Shown: one piece after another, positions 29,301 to 42,980 of the stretch
How positions within the stretch are numbered: position 1 is the stretch's first letter
How the letters are laid out: the number at the start of each line of letters is the position of its first letter
Assembly: GCA_029378245.1 (NCBI GenBank)
Contig: JARKIF010000002.1
Span: 1,798,001-1,862,000, forward strand
Reading direction: 5' to 3'
DNA: 64,000 nt
Source: Roridomyces roridus
Taxonomy: Eukaryota > Basidiomycota > Agaricomycetes > Agaricales > Mycenaceae
Translations under genes and position numbers: made by a program
Notes under the pieces: generated by a model
Database searches by the model: none
Told to the model about the DNA's origin: nothing
Seen by the model: the letters and a program-made list of their open reading frames with translations, nothing else

Positions 29301-29804
29301 GCACAAACGGTCATGGGAGACGAAGGGGTCCACACACGTTGCGAACGCGTTGATTTGTTTCTGGGTATACGATTTCAGGTAAAAGCGAATGGCACCGAGG
29401 CTGGTGCAGACGGTGAGACCAATGGTACGAGAGAGCGAAACGTCACGTACACGAGAAGGTCGTCGACAGCTTGGCGTATAACGTTAGAAACAGGGCCCTT
29501 GGTGGCCACCAGCTAGAGAAAGACACGAAAATGAGCACAAGGCGCGTCGGAGAGGTGGTGAGCAGACGTGGGGAGCACGTACGCGTTTCACGATCTTCAG
29601 AAGGTGGTCTGCCTCCAACTTGGGCAGTCTGCGGGAGGAATCCATCTTGTGGACGAGGAGAGGGACGTTTCCGGTTCCCAGCTTTTCGACGAGGAGATGA
29701 CTGAGAAAATCATCGTCTTTGGACAGGTCGCGCATGTTCATGATTTTGGTCGGCCGCCAGAGGACGGGACCGGGCATGTAGGCGAGCGGGAGGCCACTAG
29801 TCAT
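26304..29804 (-). CDS. SET9: Histone H4-K20 methyltransferase SET9 (SUV420/KMT5 family)
   Basis: Eight exons: 29583-29804, 29451-29512, 29338-29400, 28982-29282, 28813-28927, 27761-28763, 26533-27712 and 26304-26483. They sum to 3126 nt, a closed frame of 1041 residues. The SET core is in the first 270 residues: SELCILATRNL, the NHDCNNN cofactor/knot motif across the exon 4-5 junction, GEEITAHYGDGYFG, and the Cys cluster RHCLCETCEK. A second Cys cluster (CSTCSNVLP...CPRCMRHF...WPC) is typical of fungal Set9. The long remainder is acidic, basic and Ser/Pro-rich. Known role: methylation of histone H4 lysine 20, which in fission yeast recruits the DNA-damage checkpoint protein Crb2. It acts in the nucleus. 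The protein is long for the family, mainly because of disordered C-terminal sequence. Confidence 0.92.
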
Positions 29805-30055
29805 GATGGTCGTTTTGGAGAGGGAGAGGAGGAGGGACAAGGCCCAGTCGCGAATAATAGACTGGCCACAGCACAGAGCGGTCCTGGCGGGAGAATGTCA
29901 CATGACATATCGGGCATTCAGTTACTGGGCATCCCGCCGCACTCTTCGCAGGGACTGAAAATAATGCGGTGCAAGTGTTTCAATTACAATCAAATTCCGT
30001 CCGAGTCTTGTACAACACTATGTATCCTAGTAACAACACGCTGGCAACCAAGCCC
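29805..30055. other. Spacer between polyubiquitin 3' end and SET9 start
   Basis: 251 bp that must hold the SET9 promoter and the polyubiquitin 3' flank. No clear TATA box or other element was seen. Confidence 0.4.
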
Positions 30056-31180
<1,125 letters not shown>

Positions 31181-31459
31181 CCCCCTGATTACCTAACACC
31201 GACAACAAATGCGTCGCGATGACTCGGACTGCAACGGAGAATGTCCTGGAAAGTGCTCGCTCCGAGTCCGATGGACCGGGCGTGTCCCGTGCAAGGTACA
31301 TATCTACAAATAGCGCGTACGCGTTTACATTCCGATTGTCCTACAAGTACAAGTGCACATATAATCGATGGAATAAAAAGTCATGCAAGGTCCCAAGGAG
31401 ATAGATGATGTTGTCGTTATGTTGTCGTCGCTATTCGTCATGTGGCGGCCGCGTGCGGA

Positions 31460-32549
31460 TCAGCGGTCAAAGACGACTCTTTTCTTGGCTGGCAATTGCG
31501 CCCGTCGAGCCAGAGGATCGTCTGTCACACCCGGAATCTCGCCCGAGTGCTTGAGATGATGCCAATACAAAACATCACCTGCACGGAGCGGTGGTAGAGC
31601 TGGCACCTCAACTGGCTCCATTGGCAGCCCAAATGAGTTGACAGCATCAAGCAGAGGTGGCATCGAGCTATCGGATCCGTACGAGGTCGACCGATGGTGC
31701 GCCAAGGGCGGCGGGTGATAATGAGTGAAGAGGTGGTCTGACGAGTGAGAGATAGGGAGCGGATAATGATTCGCAGGCGGGGAATCCATGGCAAGAGTAT
31801 CCTGATGGAACGGGAAGGAAGATGGTGTCGGTGATGAGGAAGTAGAGCTGATATCTTCCATGTCCAAAGGAGGTGTCGGCAGATATTCCGGATGTGAGGC
31901 AGCTGTCTGCGACTGACGGGCGTGGAAGGCGGGCGGGTTGCGCAGAAGCCCGTTGTGCAGGGCGGATGCGGAATATATCGGAAAAGGCGCAGCTTCCGCG
32001 ACGCCGGGCTCGTCGGTAATGTAGTGTCGCTCCGTACCGCTGATTTCGCTCGAATGAAAAACGAAACGATGTCCGTTGGTCGTACGATTGGGGTTCGTGC
32101 TGATTGAGGATGTGCAACGCGCACAAGGAATGACAATCATATAGCCAATGGTCGAACCGCAACCATGGCAAGCCAGGCTCTGAGTAAGACATTCGCATGT
32201 CCGCGGAGAGCGAGGGCACAACGGGCGCTGCAAGCTGGGATCGGGATTCGCAGAGTACGCGGAGCAATTGACGGGCAGCGCGTCGGACGAGTAGAGAGCG
32301 ACATTAGGTCGTAGAAGCAGCACGGCCTGGAATAGGTGACGCGGTCAGGCATTAGGCAGAACAGAACGTAGCAGCTCGAGGCACCTTCATGCCGCGGTTC
32401 GTAAGAAAGGTCCCACAGGATTTACAGTCGAGGATGAAGACTGTGTGTGGCGAGTTAATTACGAGGCACTGTGCAAAGAGGTTCAAGGACCTTTGTGGGT
32501 TACGGGCGGGGGTATCGGTTGGTGGGTGTATGGGGGGAAGAGGTGCCAT
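31460..32549 (-). CDS. FAM72-family protein
   Basis: Two exons, 32385-32549 and 31460-32326 (intron 32327-32384), 343 residues from MAPLPP. Residues about 32-140 match the FAM72 family: DCKSCGTFLTNRGMK, LLLRPNVALYSSD, a CECLTQSLACHGCGS zinc-ribbon-like Cys cluster, GYMIVIPC, and the signature NGHRFVFHSSE. The rest is Ser/Pro-rich and probably disordered, with YWHHLKHSGEIPGV near the end. In mammals FAM72A binds and removes the uracil glycosylase UNG2; the fungal role is not known to me. It shares a 187-bp divergent promoter region with the RRP17-like gene. Confidence 0.85.
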
Positions 32550-32736
32550 GGATTGAAGTATGAGGGAGTGGGAGTCATGGTCGCTGGTCGGACCTGGCTC
32601 AAGAAACAAAAAGGCGGCGTATCGTCGTCGCGGGGTAAAGGAAGGGAAGGAGATTGCGCAAAGTCGCGAGTTGCATAAATATGACTTGCCAAAATGGACG
32701 ATTCCGTAACGCCTTCGAGTCTTTCCACTTCCAGCC

Positions 32737-33565
32737 ATGGCATCCAATATCTCCTCTCTCACTCGCTCACATCGTGCCATTGCAGCCAAGAAACGCGCCA
32801 AGGAATCTCAAGTAAAAGAGGTTCTCTTTGACGACGAAGCGCGCAGGTTCTCCGCCTCAATACTGCTTTGCAAAGAAAAATTGACGCTGGTCTATAGAGA
32901 GTTCCTGACTGGCTTTCACAAACGGAAGCTTGCAAAAGCGGATGCAGCCCGCAAGAAAGCTGTCGAGCGGGAAAAGCAGGAGCGTCAGGAATCGCGGCGA
33001 GAGGTACCTCTACTTTTTCTCTCTCTCGTATGGTATGCCTCAATTCCTCCCAGCAACGCCGTCACTTGCGGGAACGAGCGATAGCCAATGCGACAGAGGT
33101 AGAAAAGGCGTACGGCGCCGACGACGGCCGTACGCAATCATTCTCAACTTTTTACGATTAATGACAATTCAACATACATTAGACAGCGATCAAGACGAAT
33201 GGGGAGGCATATCCGATGTCGCCGACAAGGGTAAAGGCAGACAAATGGAGGAAGAATACGAAGACGAGGACATGCTAGCAACAGTCACTGTCGTCGAAGA
33301 CTTTGACCCGGACGCTTTGATTCACGGTCCTCGACCCAGATCAATCCCGGCCGCGCCGTCCACTGTTCCTGCTCCTCCCGTGAAAGCAGCCAGTTCGGAG
33401 CGACCGAAGAAAAAGACCAAGCCGAAGAAGGTTCGGTATGAGACCAAGGATGCGCGGATGCGAGAGCGGACGAAACAACGTGCACGGAAAACGGAGAAGG
33501 CAGAGTTGGCTGGGGGAAAGGCCAGTCGGAAACGAACTGTGAAGGGGCGAGGAAATAAGAAATGA
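32737..33565 (+). CDS. RRP17: Nucleolar RRP17/Nop25-like ribosome biogenesis protein
   Basis: Exons 32737-32846, 32898-33003, 33054-33129 and 33183-33565 give 675 nt, 224 residues. The N-terminal half has the family motif REFLTGFHKRK followed by a long basic helix (ERQERQESRREQRRHLRERA...EVEKAYG). The middle is acidic and the C-terminus is Lys/Arg-rich (KKKTKPKKVRYETK, KAELAGGKASRKR). In yeast Rrp17 is a nucleolar exonuclease factor for 5' end processing of large-subunit rRNA; the function here is by homology. Confidence 0.85.
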
Positions 33566-33633
33566 AGAGGTCGTCTACATCATTGCTTTGTTGTTGATCA
33601 CTAGCTTGCTTCTCTCTATCTACGTGTTCCTCC

Positions 33634-34581
33634 ATGAATTCTCTGTATACATCCGGCGTCCGACAAGCAAGTTCCCTACAAGCAGACCTCGAGCGCTTGC
33701 GCAATGGCGAGAACTCTGCTGCACTACTGGGTGCGCGCGCCTCTACCTCGTGCAACCCGAACCAAGCTCACCAAGGTCTTGTTAGGGCAGATATCTGCCT
33801 CTTTAGCTGCTATGAACCGCACCATCGACGACTATGATTCAATGGCGAAGCGGGAGATTATCAAAGCCAAGCAGGAGAAGGCCCAAATGTACGAATACCA
33901 GCGAATCTTGGGCGTTCAGTCTTGACGGCCTACAGGCGCGTGCAGAAGTTTCGGACAGACTACACGGAGCTGCGGACTCAGTTTGAGCAATTGAAAGCAA
34001 AGGCCGCCGCAGAAGTGAGTACCAGGCTCGGGCAGCCCCAACTCAACTAATATACATCCAGCACGCCGCTGCAGAACGCGCCGACCTGATCACGGGAGCC
34101 TCTACTTCGTCCTCAGCCTCGGATGCCCGACGACGCTTCCAAACAACGCCCGCCGAGTCGACGCTGCACCCCGGTCTGCGGCCTCAAGGCGACCAACACG
34201 CCGAGTCACCGTTCCGTGGGCCCAGTCCGCAGCCCGGCTTTGGCACGACACGAGAGCAACACGCGCTGCACGAACACACGTTTATCCAAAACACGGAATC
34301 CAAGTTGGACGAATTTTTGGCGCAGGGGAGGGAGGTGCTGGATAACCTGAGGGATCAACGCAATATCCTCAAGGGGACGCACAGACGACTGCTCGATGCG
34401 GCCAACACCCTGGGTCTGAGTCGCGACGTCATTGGATGGATAGAGCGGAGAAGGTGCGTGCAAATACTTGCCCATTACTATACTAAAACACCCTTGCAGC
34501 ACGCAGGACTGGTATATTTTCTTGGCCGGGGCTGCCTTTACGCTCTTTTGTTTCTATCTCATTTGGAGATACTTTGGATAA
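33634..34581 (+). CDS. BOS1: Golgi Qb-SNARE BOS1/membrin
   Basis: Exons 33634-33730, 33786-33888, 33936-34014, 34062-34453 and 34500-34581 give 753 nt, 250 residues. N-terminal three-helix region (SLQADLERLRNG...KFRTDYTELRTQFEQLK); SNARE motif about residues 165-225 (TFIQNTESKLDEFLAQGREVL); a single C-terminal membrane anchor (WYIFLAGAAFTLFCFYLIW) ending FG. Acts in ER-to-Golgi vesicle fusion. It ends 25 bp before the convergent metallo-beta-lactamase gene. Confidence 0.9.
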
Positions 34582-34606
34582 CTCGCTATAGTACACGTCT
34601 AATTTA

Positions 34607-36013
34607 CTACATTACAGTTGGTGCAAACAGGCGCTTGTCGAATTCCCGGTCTCCCAGCACCTCGATCTTGATTCCAACCCCAACAGGAACGCATCCAGCT
34701 TCGAAGGCAGCTTCCAACGCCACTTTGCAGTTGAAGCCTGAGCAATGCATGGGGATGACGAAATTCGGCCTCGGAATTATCTGCTGAGACAAGAAGCTGA
34801 CGGTCGGTTCTATCTTGTCCGCGTAATCCGGGGGTGCCAGGTGTAGTCCACCGATTATCTGCTGTGTGTGAGGCATATTTTCGTGCAAGGGAAAGGGAGG
34901 CAACCATGTGGATTGGCCTTGCAAATTTATCCAGCACGTCTTTCACAACGTTGACGATGCCAGCGTGCGAGCAAGCGCTGAATACAACGAGACCTTTCCC
35001 TGCAACGTCAATAACTGCATACCTCTCGTCCATGATCAGCTGTGTTCATTTCAGCGACTGGAAGAAACAAGTGGGCCGGAACGCACTTCGTCAGTGATCC
35101 ACTTGCCCCCATCTTCCGCAACCCACCTCTTGCCTCCGCGCACCCCCTCTTCGAACGATGTCACCCTCGGAATCTCTCCGCTGACGAAAACTCCACCGCC
35201 TGCCACGACATGCCCCTCACTGTGTTTGTCCACGACGCCTCCAAGTTTCTCGATTTCATCAAAAGCAGGATCGTCCGCCAACGCCGCAAACACCTTGTCG
35301 AAAAGGGGGCCGCGCGACATGCCACGGGAGATGGGACGCGCAGGGTGGCAGTCGACGACACAGCCCTGCGAGGACCGCAGTTTGAGCAGCGATACCAGTC
35401 CACCCGTGTGGTCCGAGTGCCCTGGGTATCGTCAAAATTAGATCAATTTGAAAGCTGGAGAATTACAATGAGAGAGAATTATCCGGGAAATGTCGTCCAC
35501 GGGAACCTGCATGGCTTTGATATTCCGCACGAGGCTCTGAGAGTCTGGTCCGGTGTCGAACAGGGTTAGATGGGACTCTTCTCCAGCGATTTGAGTTTCC
35601 TTTGGGTGTCTTCGTCTTTGCATGCAGTATACCACAGTATACTTACAATCAAAGCAGAGAATCCGTGAGCGCCACAGCAGAATGAATCAAAGTCGAGTAC
35701 AGGGACGCCTGAGTGATTCGTTGATCGACAAGCAGCGTCTTGCAAGAGATAAGATACAGACCAGTTATAGGATGAGCATGAGGTGGAGGATTGTCTTGCC
35801 CCAGATGCTGGACAATCTCGTGTGTAAAGCCAGCTGGTAATTTCGTGAACCTATCTAGAATTAAGACCAATATCTTCACCATTAGCCTGGGTACCATTCG
35901 ATTGAATTATCGACCAAGAACTACTCCCACAGGTTAGCACTTCAACCTTGGGGAGAATCTCGTCGATATACCGTTATAACAAGCTTGTCGACGGATCGCA
36001 AGTTGGACCCCAT
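34607..36013 (-). CDS. Metallo-beta-lactamase-fold hydrolase
   Basis: Eight exons: 35972-36013, 35895-35920, 35762-35850, 35647-35708, 35467-35599, 35087-35421, 34905-35039 and 34607-34861. They total 1077 nt, a closed frame of 358 residues from MGSNLRS. Landmarks: FLVDNSIEWFTKLPAGF near the N-terminus, DSFCCGAHGFSALI, FDTGPDS, the metal site SHWHSDHTGG (HxHxDH) assembled across an exon junction, VFSACSHAG, GGLHLAPP and MHCSG. This layout matches the subgroup annotated as 7,8-dihydropterin-6-methyl-4-(beta-D-ribofuranosyl)-aminobenzene-5'-phosphate synthase-like; the substrate in fungi is not known to me. The last intron ends CAGCAG, so two acceptors three bases apart are possible. Confidence 0.85.
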
Positions 36014-36487
36014 AGTTGGACACTGGAAAAGCTGAGCTTGCGTTTAGGCCCCGCTCTGGTCAGGCCGCCGTGGTGCTCCGTGCTCGCTGCGCGGTCCGAA
36101 TGTCCGAATGTGGCTGTGTCGGCGAAGCTGAGGTTTGAACGTTGAACAAGAAAGCAGCTGTAGCGAGAGTCGTCGCAGGCGTGCAAATCGCCATGTCTCC
36201 CGTGTTACTGAAGAATTGCTCGCAATCATGCGCGCTCAGCCCGTAACCCGATTTCTTGACCACTAGAGAACAAAATAACTAATGTACGATAAAAAATCCT
36301 TCAGACAAAGACTGTCTTGAGTATAAACTAATTGTACAGGCGGGCTCAAACCAAATACACCACAAAAACTGAGCTTCAAGTCAACTTGAAGAGATCACCT
36401 CTTATGGTGCCATGATAAATAGATGCCCGATTTAGCGTTGCCTGGCAAGTAATTAGGACTCTCTCCGGGTCGAGGCAGTCGTTACAC
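36014..36487. other. Intergenic spacer
   Basis: 474 bp between the hydrolase start and the 3' end of the membrane-protein gene. No gene or named element was seen. Confidence 0.5.
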
Positions 36488-37642
36488 TTACGCCATGCCG
36501 CCGTATCCCATACCGGCTCCTGATTCCGCAAGCTTACGAGCTCTGAATGCCTAGAACGCACACCATTATACCCTTGACGAAACGGAGATAGATGGAATCC
36601 TACCTTGCGGTATTTGGTACGCTCGTAGGTAACAAGCCCAACCACGATGAGGGCAATCACGGAGATACCAGCGAATACACCGAGACCGATGGGCAGCACC
36701 TGGAGGGATCGCCCAGGAACAACAAAGGCCGACGAAGACGCCGAGGCAGCAGCATTTTCAGCAGCTGCGGTCGGGCCTGTGCCGGAAACTGCGCTGGCTG
36801 CGCCCGCAGATGCGGGGACTGAAGTCACGCCGTCCTGGGATATGTCAATTGATAGTCAGACCGTTGCAAGAGGATTCAACGTACATCAGATACCGCTGCC
36901 GCCCCCGCGGGTGCCGATGACCCAGAAACAGCTGCCGAAGTGGTAGCTGCAGGTGCCGAAGTGGTAGCCGCAGCAGCCGAAGTGGTAACGGCAGAAGCCG
37001 CAATGGAAGATACACCCTGATAACGCTCAACATGGAAAGGCCGGTGGCAAACGGTAGCAACTCACATTGTCGCTAACTGCGCCACCACCGCCAGATGCGG
37101 TCGTTGCCGACCCAGCGGAAGAGTCGGTGGTGGACGCATTAGACCCCGAGGCATCGGTCGAGGTGCTCGTCGACGAGGACGAATCCGTGGACGAGTTGGA
37201 AGAATCCGTGGACGAATTGGAAGAGTCCGTGGACGAGTTGGAAGAGTCCGAAGACGAGTTGGACGAGTTGGAAGAGCCCGAAGACGATGAGACGGACGAG
37301 CCCCCATTCGAGGAACCGTTGTTCTGTCCATTCATCGTCACCGTGCATGTCCTGACTTCTTGGACCGCCGGATTGCCATTGCTATCAGTAACCGGGGTGA
37401 GGGTGATGACACAAGTCTGTTGCATGTCCCCAGCAGACCTGTTCAAGTCAGACGTTTATTTGGTGGCAAGAAAGATGCAAAGCAACGCACGTAGAAGTGG
37501 TCGATGAAGTCGTAACGGTGGTGGCTTGTTGGAGCTGGGCTTGCCTCCGGTCAAGAGGAGCTGCATGAGCCGGAACGAGCGCGAGGAGAAGGCATTGGAA
37601 TAGGCATAGGAAAGCCAGGTGGCGAGTGCGTAGTGATAACAT
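36488..37642 (-). CDS. Ser/Thr-rich single-pass membrane protein (Mid2/WSC-sensor-like layout)
   Basis: Exons 37491-37642, 37066-37438, 36885-37016, 36604-36834 and 36488-36550 total 951 nt, 316 residues. Order: signal peptide (HLAFLCLFQCLLLALVPAHA) with a likely cut before APLDRR; a short domain with paired Cys (QQTCVITLTPV...VRTCTVTM); about 130 residues of Ser/Thr/Asn/Ala with 21-bp tandem repeats coding SSTDSSN near 37185-37275; a transmembrane helix (GVFAGISVIALIVVGLV); and a basic 30-residue tail ending GMGYGGMA. The layout is that of fungal cell-wall stress sensors, but I see no WSC domain, so the role is inference. Confidence 0.7.
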
Positions 37643-37876
37643 TTCCAGGTCGATCTAGATGAAGCGTAGAGGCCGGTGCCTGCGGATTCTCGACGATTTC
37701 TTGAGTGCGCGGGGGTTGAATGAAATAAAAGAAAGGAATGAGCCCTCAAGGCTGAGAGGCAAGGCGCGGCCAAGAACCAAAAAACGGGTGAAGTGGGAGG
37801 GAAGAGGCGGTTATTTACATCAAAGGCCATCACATTGATTCTGTTGTCTTGTCAACTAAACAAAAAGTCTAGGCTC

Positions 37877-40800
37877 TCAAGATCTCATTCCTCCCTCAAC
37901 GGCCTTGTACATCTTCCCTTGATTCCTTCGGCTACTTGTCCACCTCTGTATCACTTTGGCCACCCGTCCGACCACGACGGCCAGCATTCCAGCCCCCCAC
38001 TGCTCAAACGCCATCGACACCACAGCATTTCCGGCGACTCCGAACAGCAAAACAGTTCGGCCGTGGATCGGTAGGGGCATCAGTGTCAGGATAGCAGCTA
38101 TAATCTCTGGAGGTGACAGGAGCACCAGCATATTCAGTGCAGTCAGTATCCCGAGCGAGGCCATCAACCACCCGTTCGACCACATGGACTTGCGATACGG
38201 CGGCCCGATACTGAAGACGGCAGCGACGAGGACATATTGGAAACAGGAAATCAAGAACAGGGCTGAGTTCTCATAGTTTCTCGATTGCAGATGGTTGTCA
38301 TCTGAATTGGGGTCCGATGCGACTGGCGGAGTATACCTGGCACGGAAGTAAATGGGTGTTTCGATGGCAGAGGTCCGAAAATACTTGCCATGGCTGTCCA
38401 CGGATCCACAAGTAACCCCAAAGCTGAACCCCGCTTGTAATGACGATTTGGCCCACTAGACTCGCTAGCACCTTTTTAGATACCAGACTGGCTGTTGGTC
38501 GCTTGGGATTAATCTTGGGATACGGCAATGTCCTGGCCACTGAAAATCGTTCAGTTGCATTCTAATCGTGCGAAATAACTCACTGGCCACGGCAACCGGA
38601 ATGATGATGAACAGATCAATGTACAAAAACTGGTGCGTGACTTTAGCACATCACCACACGAGAGCGAACGTTCGCACCTGGAAGTCACCCAAGGACGACG
38701 CAAAAGAATACAGTAGCGTAACCGATGTGAATTGAATCATCGAGTAAAGCGCCCTGCAACAATTTAGTTCGGGAGTTGGTAAGGTCTTGCGCTGCTCACA
38801 TGTATTTGAAGCAGCTAAAGCTCGTCACAAGGGCAGCTCTGCCCTCCTTTATGACCTCGATAACGCACCCGATGTCCGGAGTGCTCGCCGTAAAGGGGGC
38901 AGCTACACTGGCTTCCGCCTCTGACAGAGATATCCCGACGTCCGCGGCCTTGAGGGCAGCGCAGTCGTTTGCACCATCACCGCACATCAGGACAGTATAT
39001 TGCAGTCCTTGGAGCCGTTCGACGACCTCGTTCTTTTCGTCCGGAGACATCCTGGCGAAGATCTGCGTCTTTACGAGCATCTTTAAGAAAAGTCAGTATC
39101 AGAAAGAAACTAGAAATACATGCGTACACGCTGAAGAGTCTCGAGGGGTGCATGGTTAATAAACCATCGGAAAATATCGCCTGTGATAACGAGGGAGTAG
39201 TCTTGATATTCAAGTTCGTCCGTATCTACGGTGTGGTGTGGAGGTTCCAAAGGTTTGAGAGTGAAACGGTCCAATTTCCAAGAGGGTTCATCCATGCACG
39301 ACCATTCTACTGTCGAGATGGGTGTGCTTTCATTTCCTGCGAGAATCAGAGATGCGCAAACACAACCAAATATATGCCGACCTTGAGTAAACATGGGCGA
39401 GAAAACATGGGCTGCTGGATTGATGAGACCACACTCCCTGGCGACGCTGACTGCCGTCAAAGGGTTGTCGCCCGTAATCATTCTGCACGCCAAATGAGCA
39501 GAGCGGAGAGCATGAATCGCTGGGGCTGTTCCAGGTTTGAGTTTGTTTTCGAAAATGATCAGACCCAGGAAACGAAGTCCGGATTCCGCCTGTTCCCGCT
39601 TGAATCGTTGCGCTTTCAGCCAGGAAAGGCCTTCGATGCTCTTCCCGGCGATGGCGATTACCCGGTAACCCCGCCTCGTGTAGTACGAAAGTAGATCATC
39701 GTAATCCTGAGGGACTGAAGCGAGTTGGAGACAGGCAAAACAAGTGAAAGCTGCTCACATGAGTCTGGCTCGCATATATCCACCATCACCTCGGGAGCGC
39801 CTTTTACATAGATCTCCATGCTGGCACTCTTCAGCCTCTTGACAATCACACTCATCCGGCGTAGGGAGGAAACGAAATCAAAGGTCCGGATAACACCCAG
39901 TTCTAGAAAATGGGCATGCTAATATTCGTTAGATGAGCTTCAAGTGAAGGTCATAGCGGTACCTTGGCACCGCCTTTCAAGGCATCCTCTAATTTGAACT
40001 GCGCACTGCCAGGAGGCCGCACTACAGTCTGAACCAATGCTGTTTGCTCTAGAATGGCTCCAGATTTCGCCTTGATGACCCCGGTGCCCGCGACACGCCC
40101 TTCTTCCAATGTCCACCTTGTAAACTCGAACATCTTGGCGTCCAGGGGATCCCCAATGACTTGCCCGTCGACCATCTTGAGAGAATGACACGTAGCCAAT
40201 GCATGTAGAAACGTCGCCTTCTCTTTTCCCAGCGGGAGATCATGGACATTCTCCAGCAGTTCCCCAAACCGATGGTCATTCCGGTCGAGTGCCCGGACGC
40301 CGAAGATGTCCAGCCCATCTTCCGTCAGTGTGCCCGTTTTGTCGAAGCAGCAGACGTTGACTTTGCCCCCAACATTGACGCGAGTGGGCGATATGCAGAA
40401 TATGCCCATTTTACGTAGTCGCGCAATGGAAAAGCTGGTGCCGATCGAGAGTGTGGCAGGTAATGCAGGAGGGACGACTACAGTGATCAAATCCAAGGCG
40501 CGGATGATGATAGTATGCCATTTGACCTAGTATTGCTCAACGAACAGCGGAGAAGTAGGAAGAGGAACGTACTCCAATCCTCACGAATTGAACCGCGCTG
40601 AAGCAAAAACCCAGAACCGCAATGCCGGTCAAAACACCGATGAACCGGACAGAATCGCGATAAAATTTGAACCCGATTGGTTTCGGGTAGAGCATCGAGC
40701 GAATCAGGGCTCCCTTCGTGGTGTTGAAACCTGTTCACCGTCAGAAGTCAAGGACTTGGCGGTAAGAGGACACACACCCGTCCGAACAACCAAGGCCAGT

Positions 40801-42895
40801 GCTGGAAGTCCTGGACCACCATCAGCAGCAAAAGTTCCCCTGATCCGCACAACACGGGTGCCAGCGTAGAGGAAGCTTTTGGCGGCCTCGCCTTTGGCAT
40901 CACGCCACCGAAGAATATCTTCATCTTTCACCGGGATTTTACTGATAGGCACACTCTCCCCTGTTAACATACTTTCATTCACAATGGCGTCTCCAGAAAG
41001 CAAGAACATGTCAGCAGGAATGAGGGATAACTGCGAACTTGAGATATTTATGACATCTCCTGGGACGAGCTGAACAGAGTCACGGGTCACCCCTGGATAG
41101 TTGTATGAACATCGGAGTAGAGACAGACACAACGACATACATGCGCCATCCACGAGTACCTCGACGTCGCACGAGAACCGAGACATCTCGCGCATCCTGG
41201 AGATGGTCTAGCAGCGTGCGTTAGCTTGTGTGAACCATTCAGGATTACTCACCTTCTTGGTTTCGATCAGTGTGGTTGTGATACTGAACACCGAAATGAG
41301 AGCGATGCAAAAGGCGTAGTAGTAATAATCATCGAGGGACCACAATATGACGCTCGCGATCTGGAAGACATAGAAGGGATGAATCACCTGTGGAACTTCA
41401 GTTTCCTGAGCGCAAGTCGCAATTATAAGAAGGTACCTCGTCAACCAGAAGTGCCAGCGTCGTTTTCCCTTCAATCTCCACCTCGTTCTTGCCGAAGAGA
41501 CTGAGCCTCTGTTGCCGAACAGGAGTGCTGACACCATTTTGAACGAATTGCAAGCCGGCCCAAGACGGGTCCCTCCAATCTCTGTGCATTGTTCAGCGTG
41601 GACTAGCGAAAAACGATAGTGGAAAGACCTAATCATGGAGAACATTCCTGTCCTGGGATCCAAAGCAAACCGAGAGTACCGGTAATCGACGACTGTTAGA
41701 ATCTCTAGTGATTCATCGCCCGAGGCAGAGGAGGGAAAGACGGTGGAAATAGGATAAGGATAACTCAGAGTGCGGATGCGAAAGAGAGTAATGTCCCTAA
41801 AGGCAGACTTGTAATGTTTTCAAGTCCAGCGCTTCTTTGTGTATGAAAGACTCACCTCGACGACGACAAAACCATCAACAATGTCCTGGAACGCCTTCTC
41901 GTGCGCGACCCAACGAAGCCAGAGTTGAGGAAACCAGTGTCCCAGCAGTCCGAGAGCACCCAGAGTTATTAAACAACCGAAATTCCAAAGCCATTGTCGC
42001 CAGGCGGTTATTTCGTAGCCAACGAAGCGGATGGTGCTGTCTTCATCTGGTATATACAGGGTCTGTCGGCTGGGAAGGCCGGGAGGTGGAGCATCTAGCA
42101 GAGCGAAAGATATATCCATGTCGATGCGGGCTTCACCGCCAAATATCTGGTCAGAGGCAAGGAGTGGAAGACTCTGAGTAACGGGGGAGCCTGGCTCTGA
42201 ATCATATTGCATGCTGGCGGGAACGGACATATTGGTGTGCACTGAGCGTCCAGAGTCGGATTCGTCCGAAGATTCCTCCTCTCCTGAAGAATAACCCCAG
42301 CGCTCATCTGGTCGTCCTCAGTGTCCAATGCGTGTTCCGAGCCCGCGTCAGACCGCCAACTACGCCTGGAATGAAAAGAGCGCTGAGACTGCGAGCGCAG
42401 TCGCTGCCTTGGCGGATCGGTTGACCGCCCAAACAAGCTGGCAATATTATCGAAAACGCCCGATCGCGTTTGAGGACTCTTTCTGAGCTGCTCGTCCTCT
42501 TCATTATTGGAGTCTTCCCCATCGACACTTTGTTCACTGTCTGCAGTCGATCTCCGACTGACAGAAGGAGGCCGTGCCGAGTCTTGGCTTCGCCGTCGAG
42601 TGCGCGACCAGCTGCCAGTGCTTCTCCGCGCCGCGTCGATATGTGACATTCGCGAAACGCTGCTAGGCTGGGCAGATGGCCCTGGGCCACTTTATGTATG
42701 GTTGAGACACACGAACTGGCGAATAATGTCAACAGTGCACCTGAACATGGACCCGTCCCCATTCTCAGCGTATAGAACGCTGTATTGCGAGTCGCGTCGA
42801 GAGCGTCGGTGACTAGCCACGACGGCGTCAATGTCGATTTCGGAGGCGCCCTCGGTATAATCGTGCGAGGTGGAAGACCCGCCAACCGGCCCCAT
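37877..42895 (-). CDS. P5B-type transport ATPase (YPK9/ATP13A2-like)
   Basis: More than a dozen exons; start MGPVGGSS at 42895, stop at 37877. P-type ATPase motifs in order: LTGES actuator loop near 40960; PPALPAT in transmembrane segment 4 near 40470, diagnostic of P5B pumps; the phosphorylation site DKTGTLT near 40335; CMDEPSW and KPGT in the nucleotide domain; MTGDN-type [12 protein letters not shown] near 39470; hinge [10 protein letters not shown] near 38975; and six C-terminal membrane segments to 37877. P5B pumps reside in vacuole/lysosome membranes; ATP13A2 exports polyamines. The N-terminal 250 residues are Ser/Arg-rich. Near 42308-42363 the frame changes: either a 56-bp intron (42308-42363) or a one-base indel in the acidic stretch [12 protein letters not shown]. 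Exon limits elsewhere were followed but not all summed. Confidence 0.9.
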
Positions 42896-42980
42896 TTCGA
42901 TGTATTGCGCTTCTTGGGAGGAAGACGTTTTGGTACAAGCGAGCCCCGATCAAATTCCGTAAAAAAATACATTTCAAATT

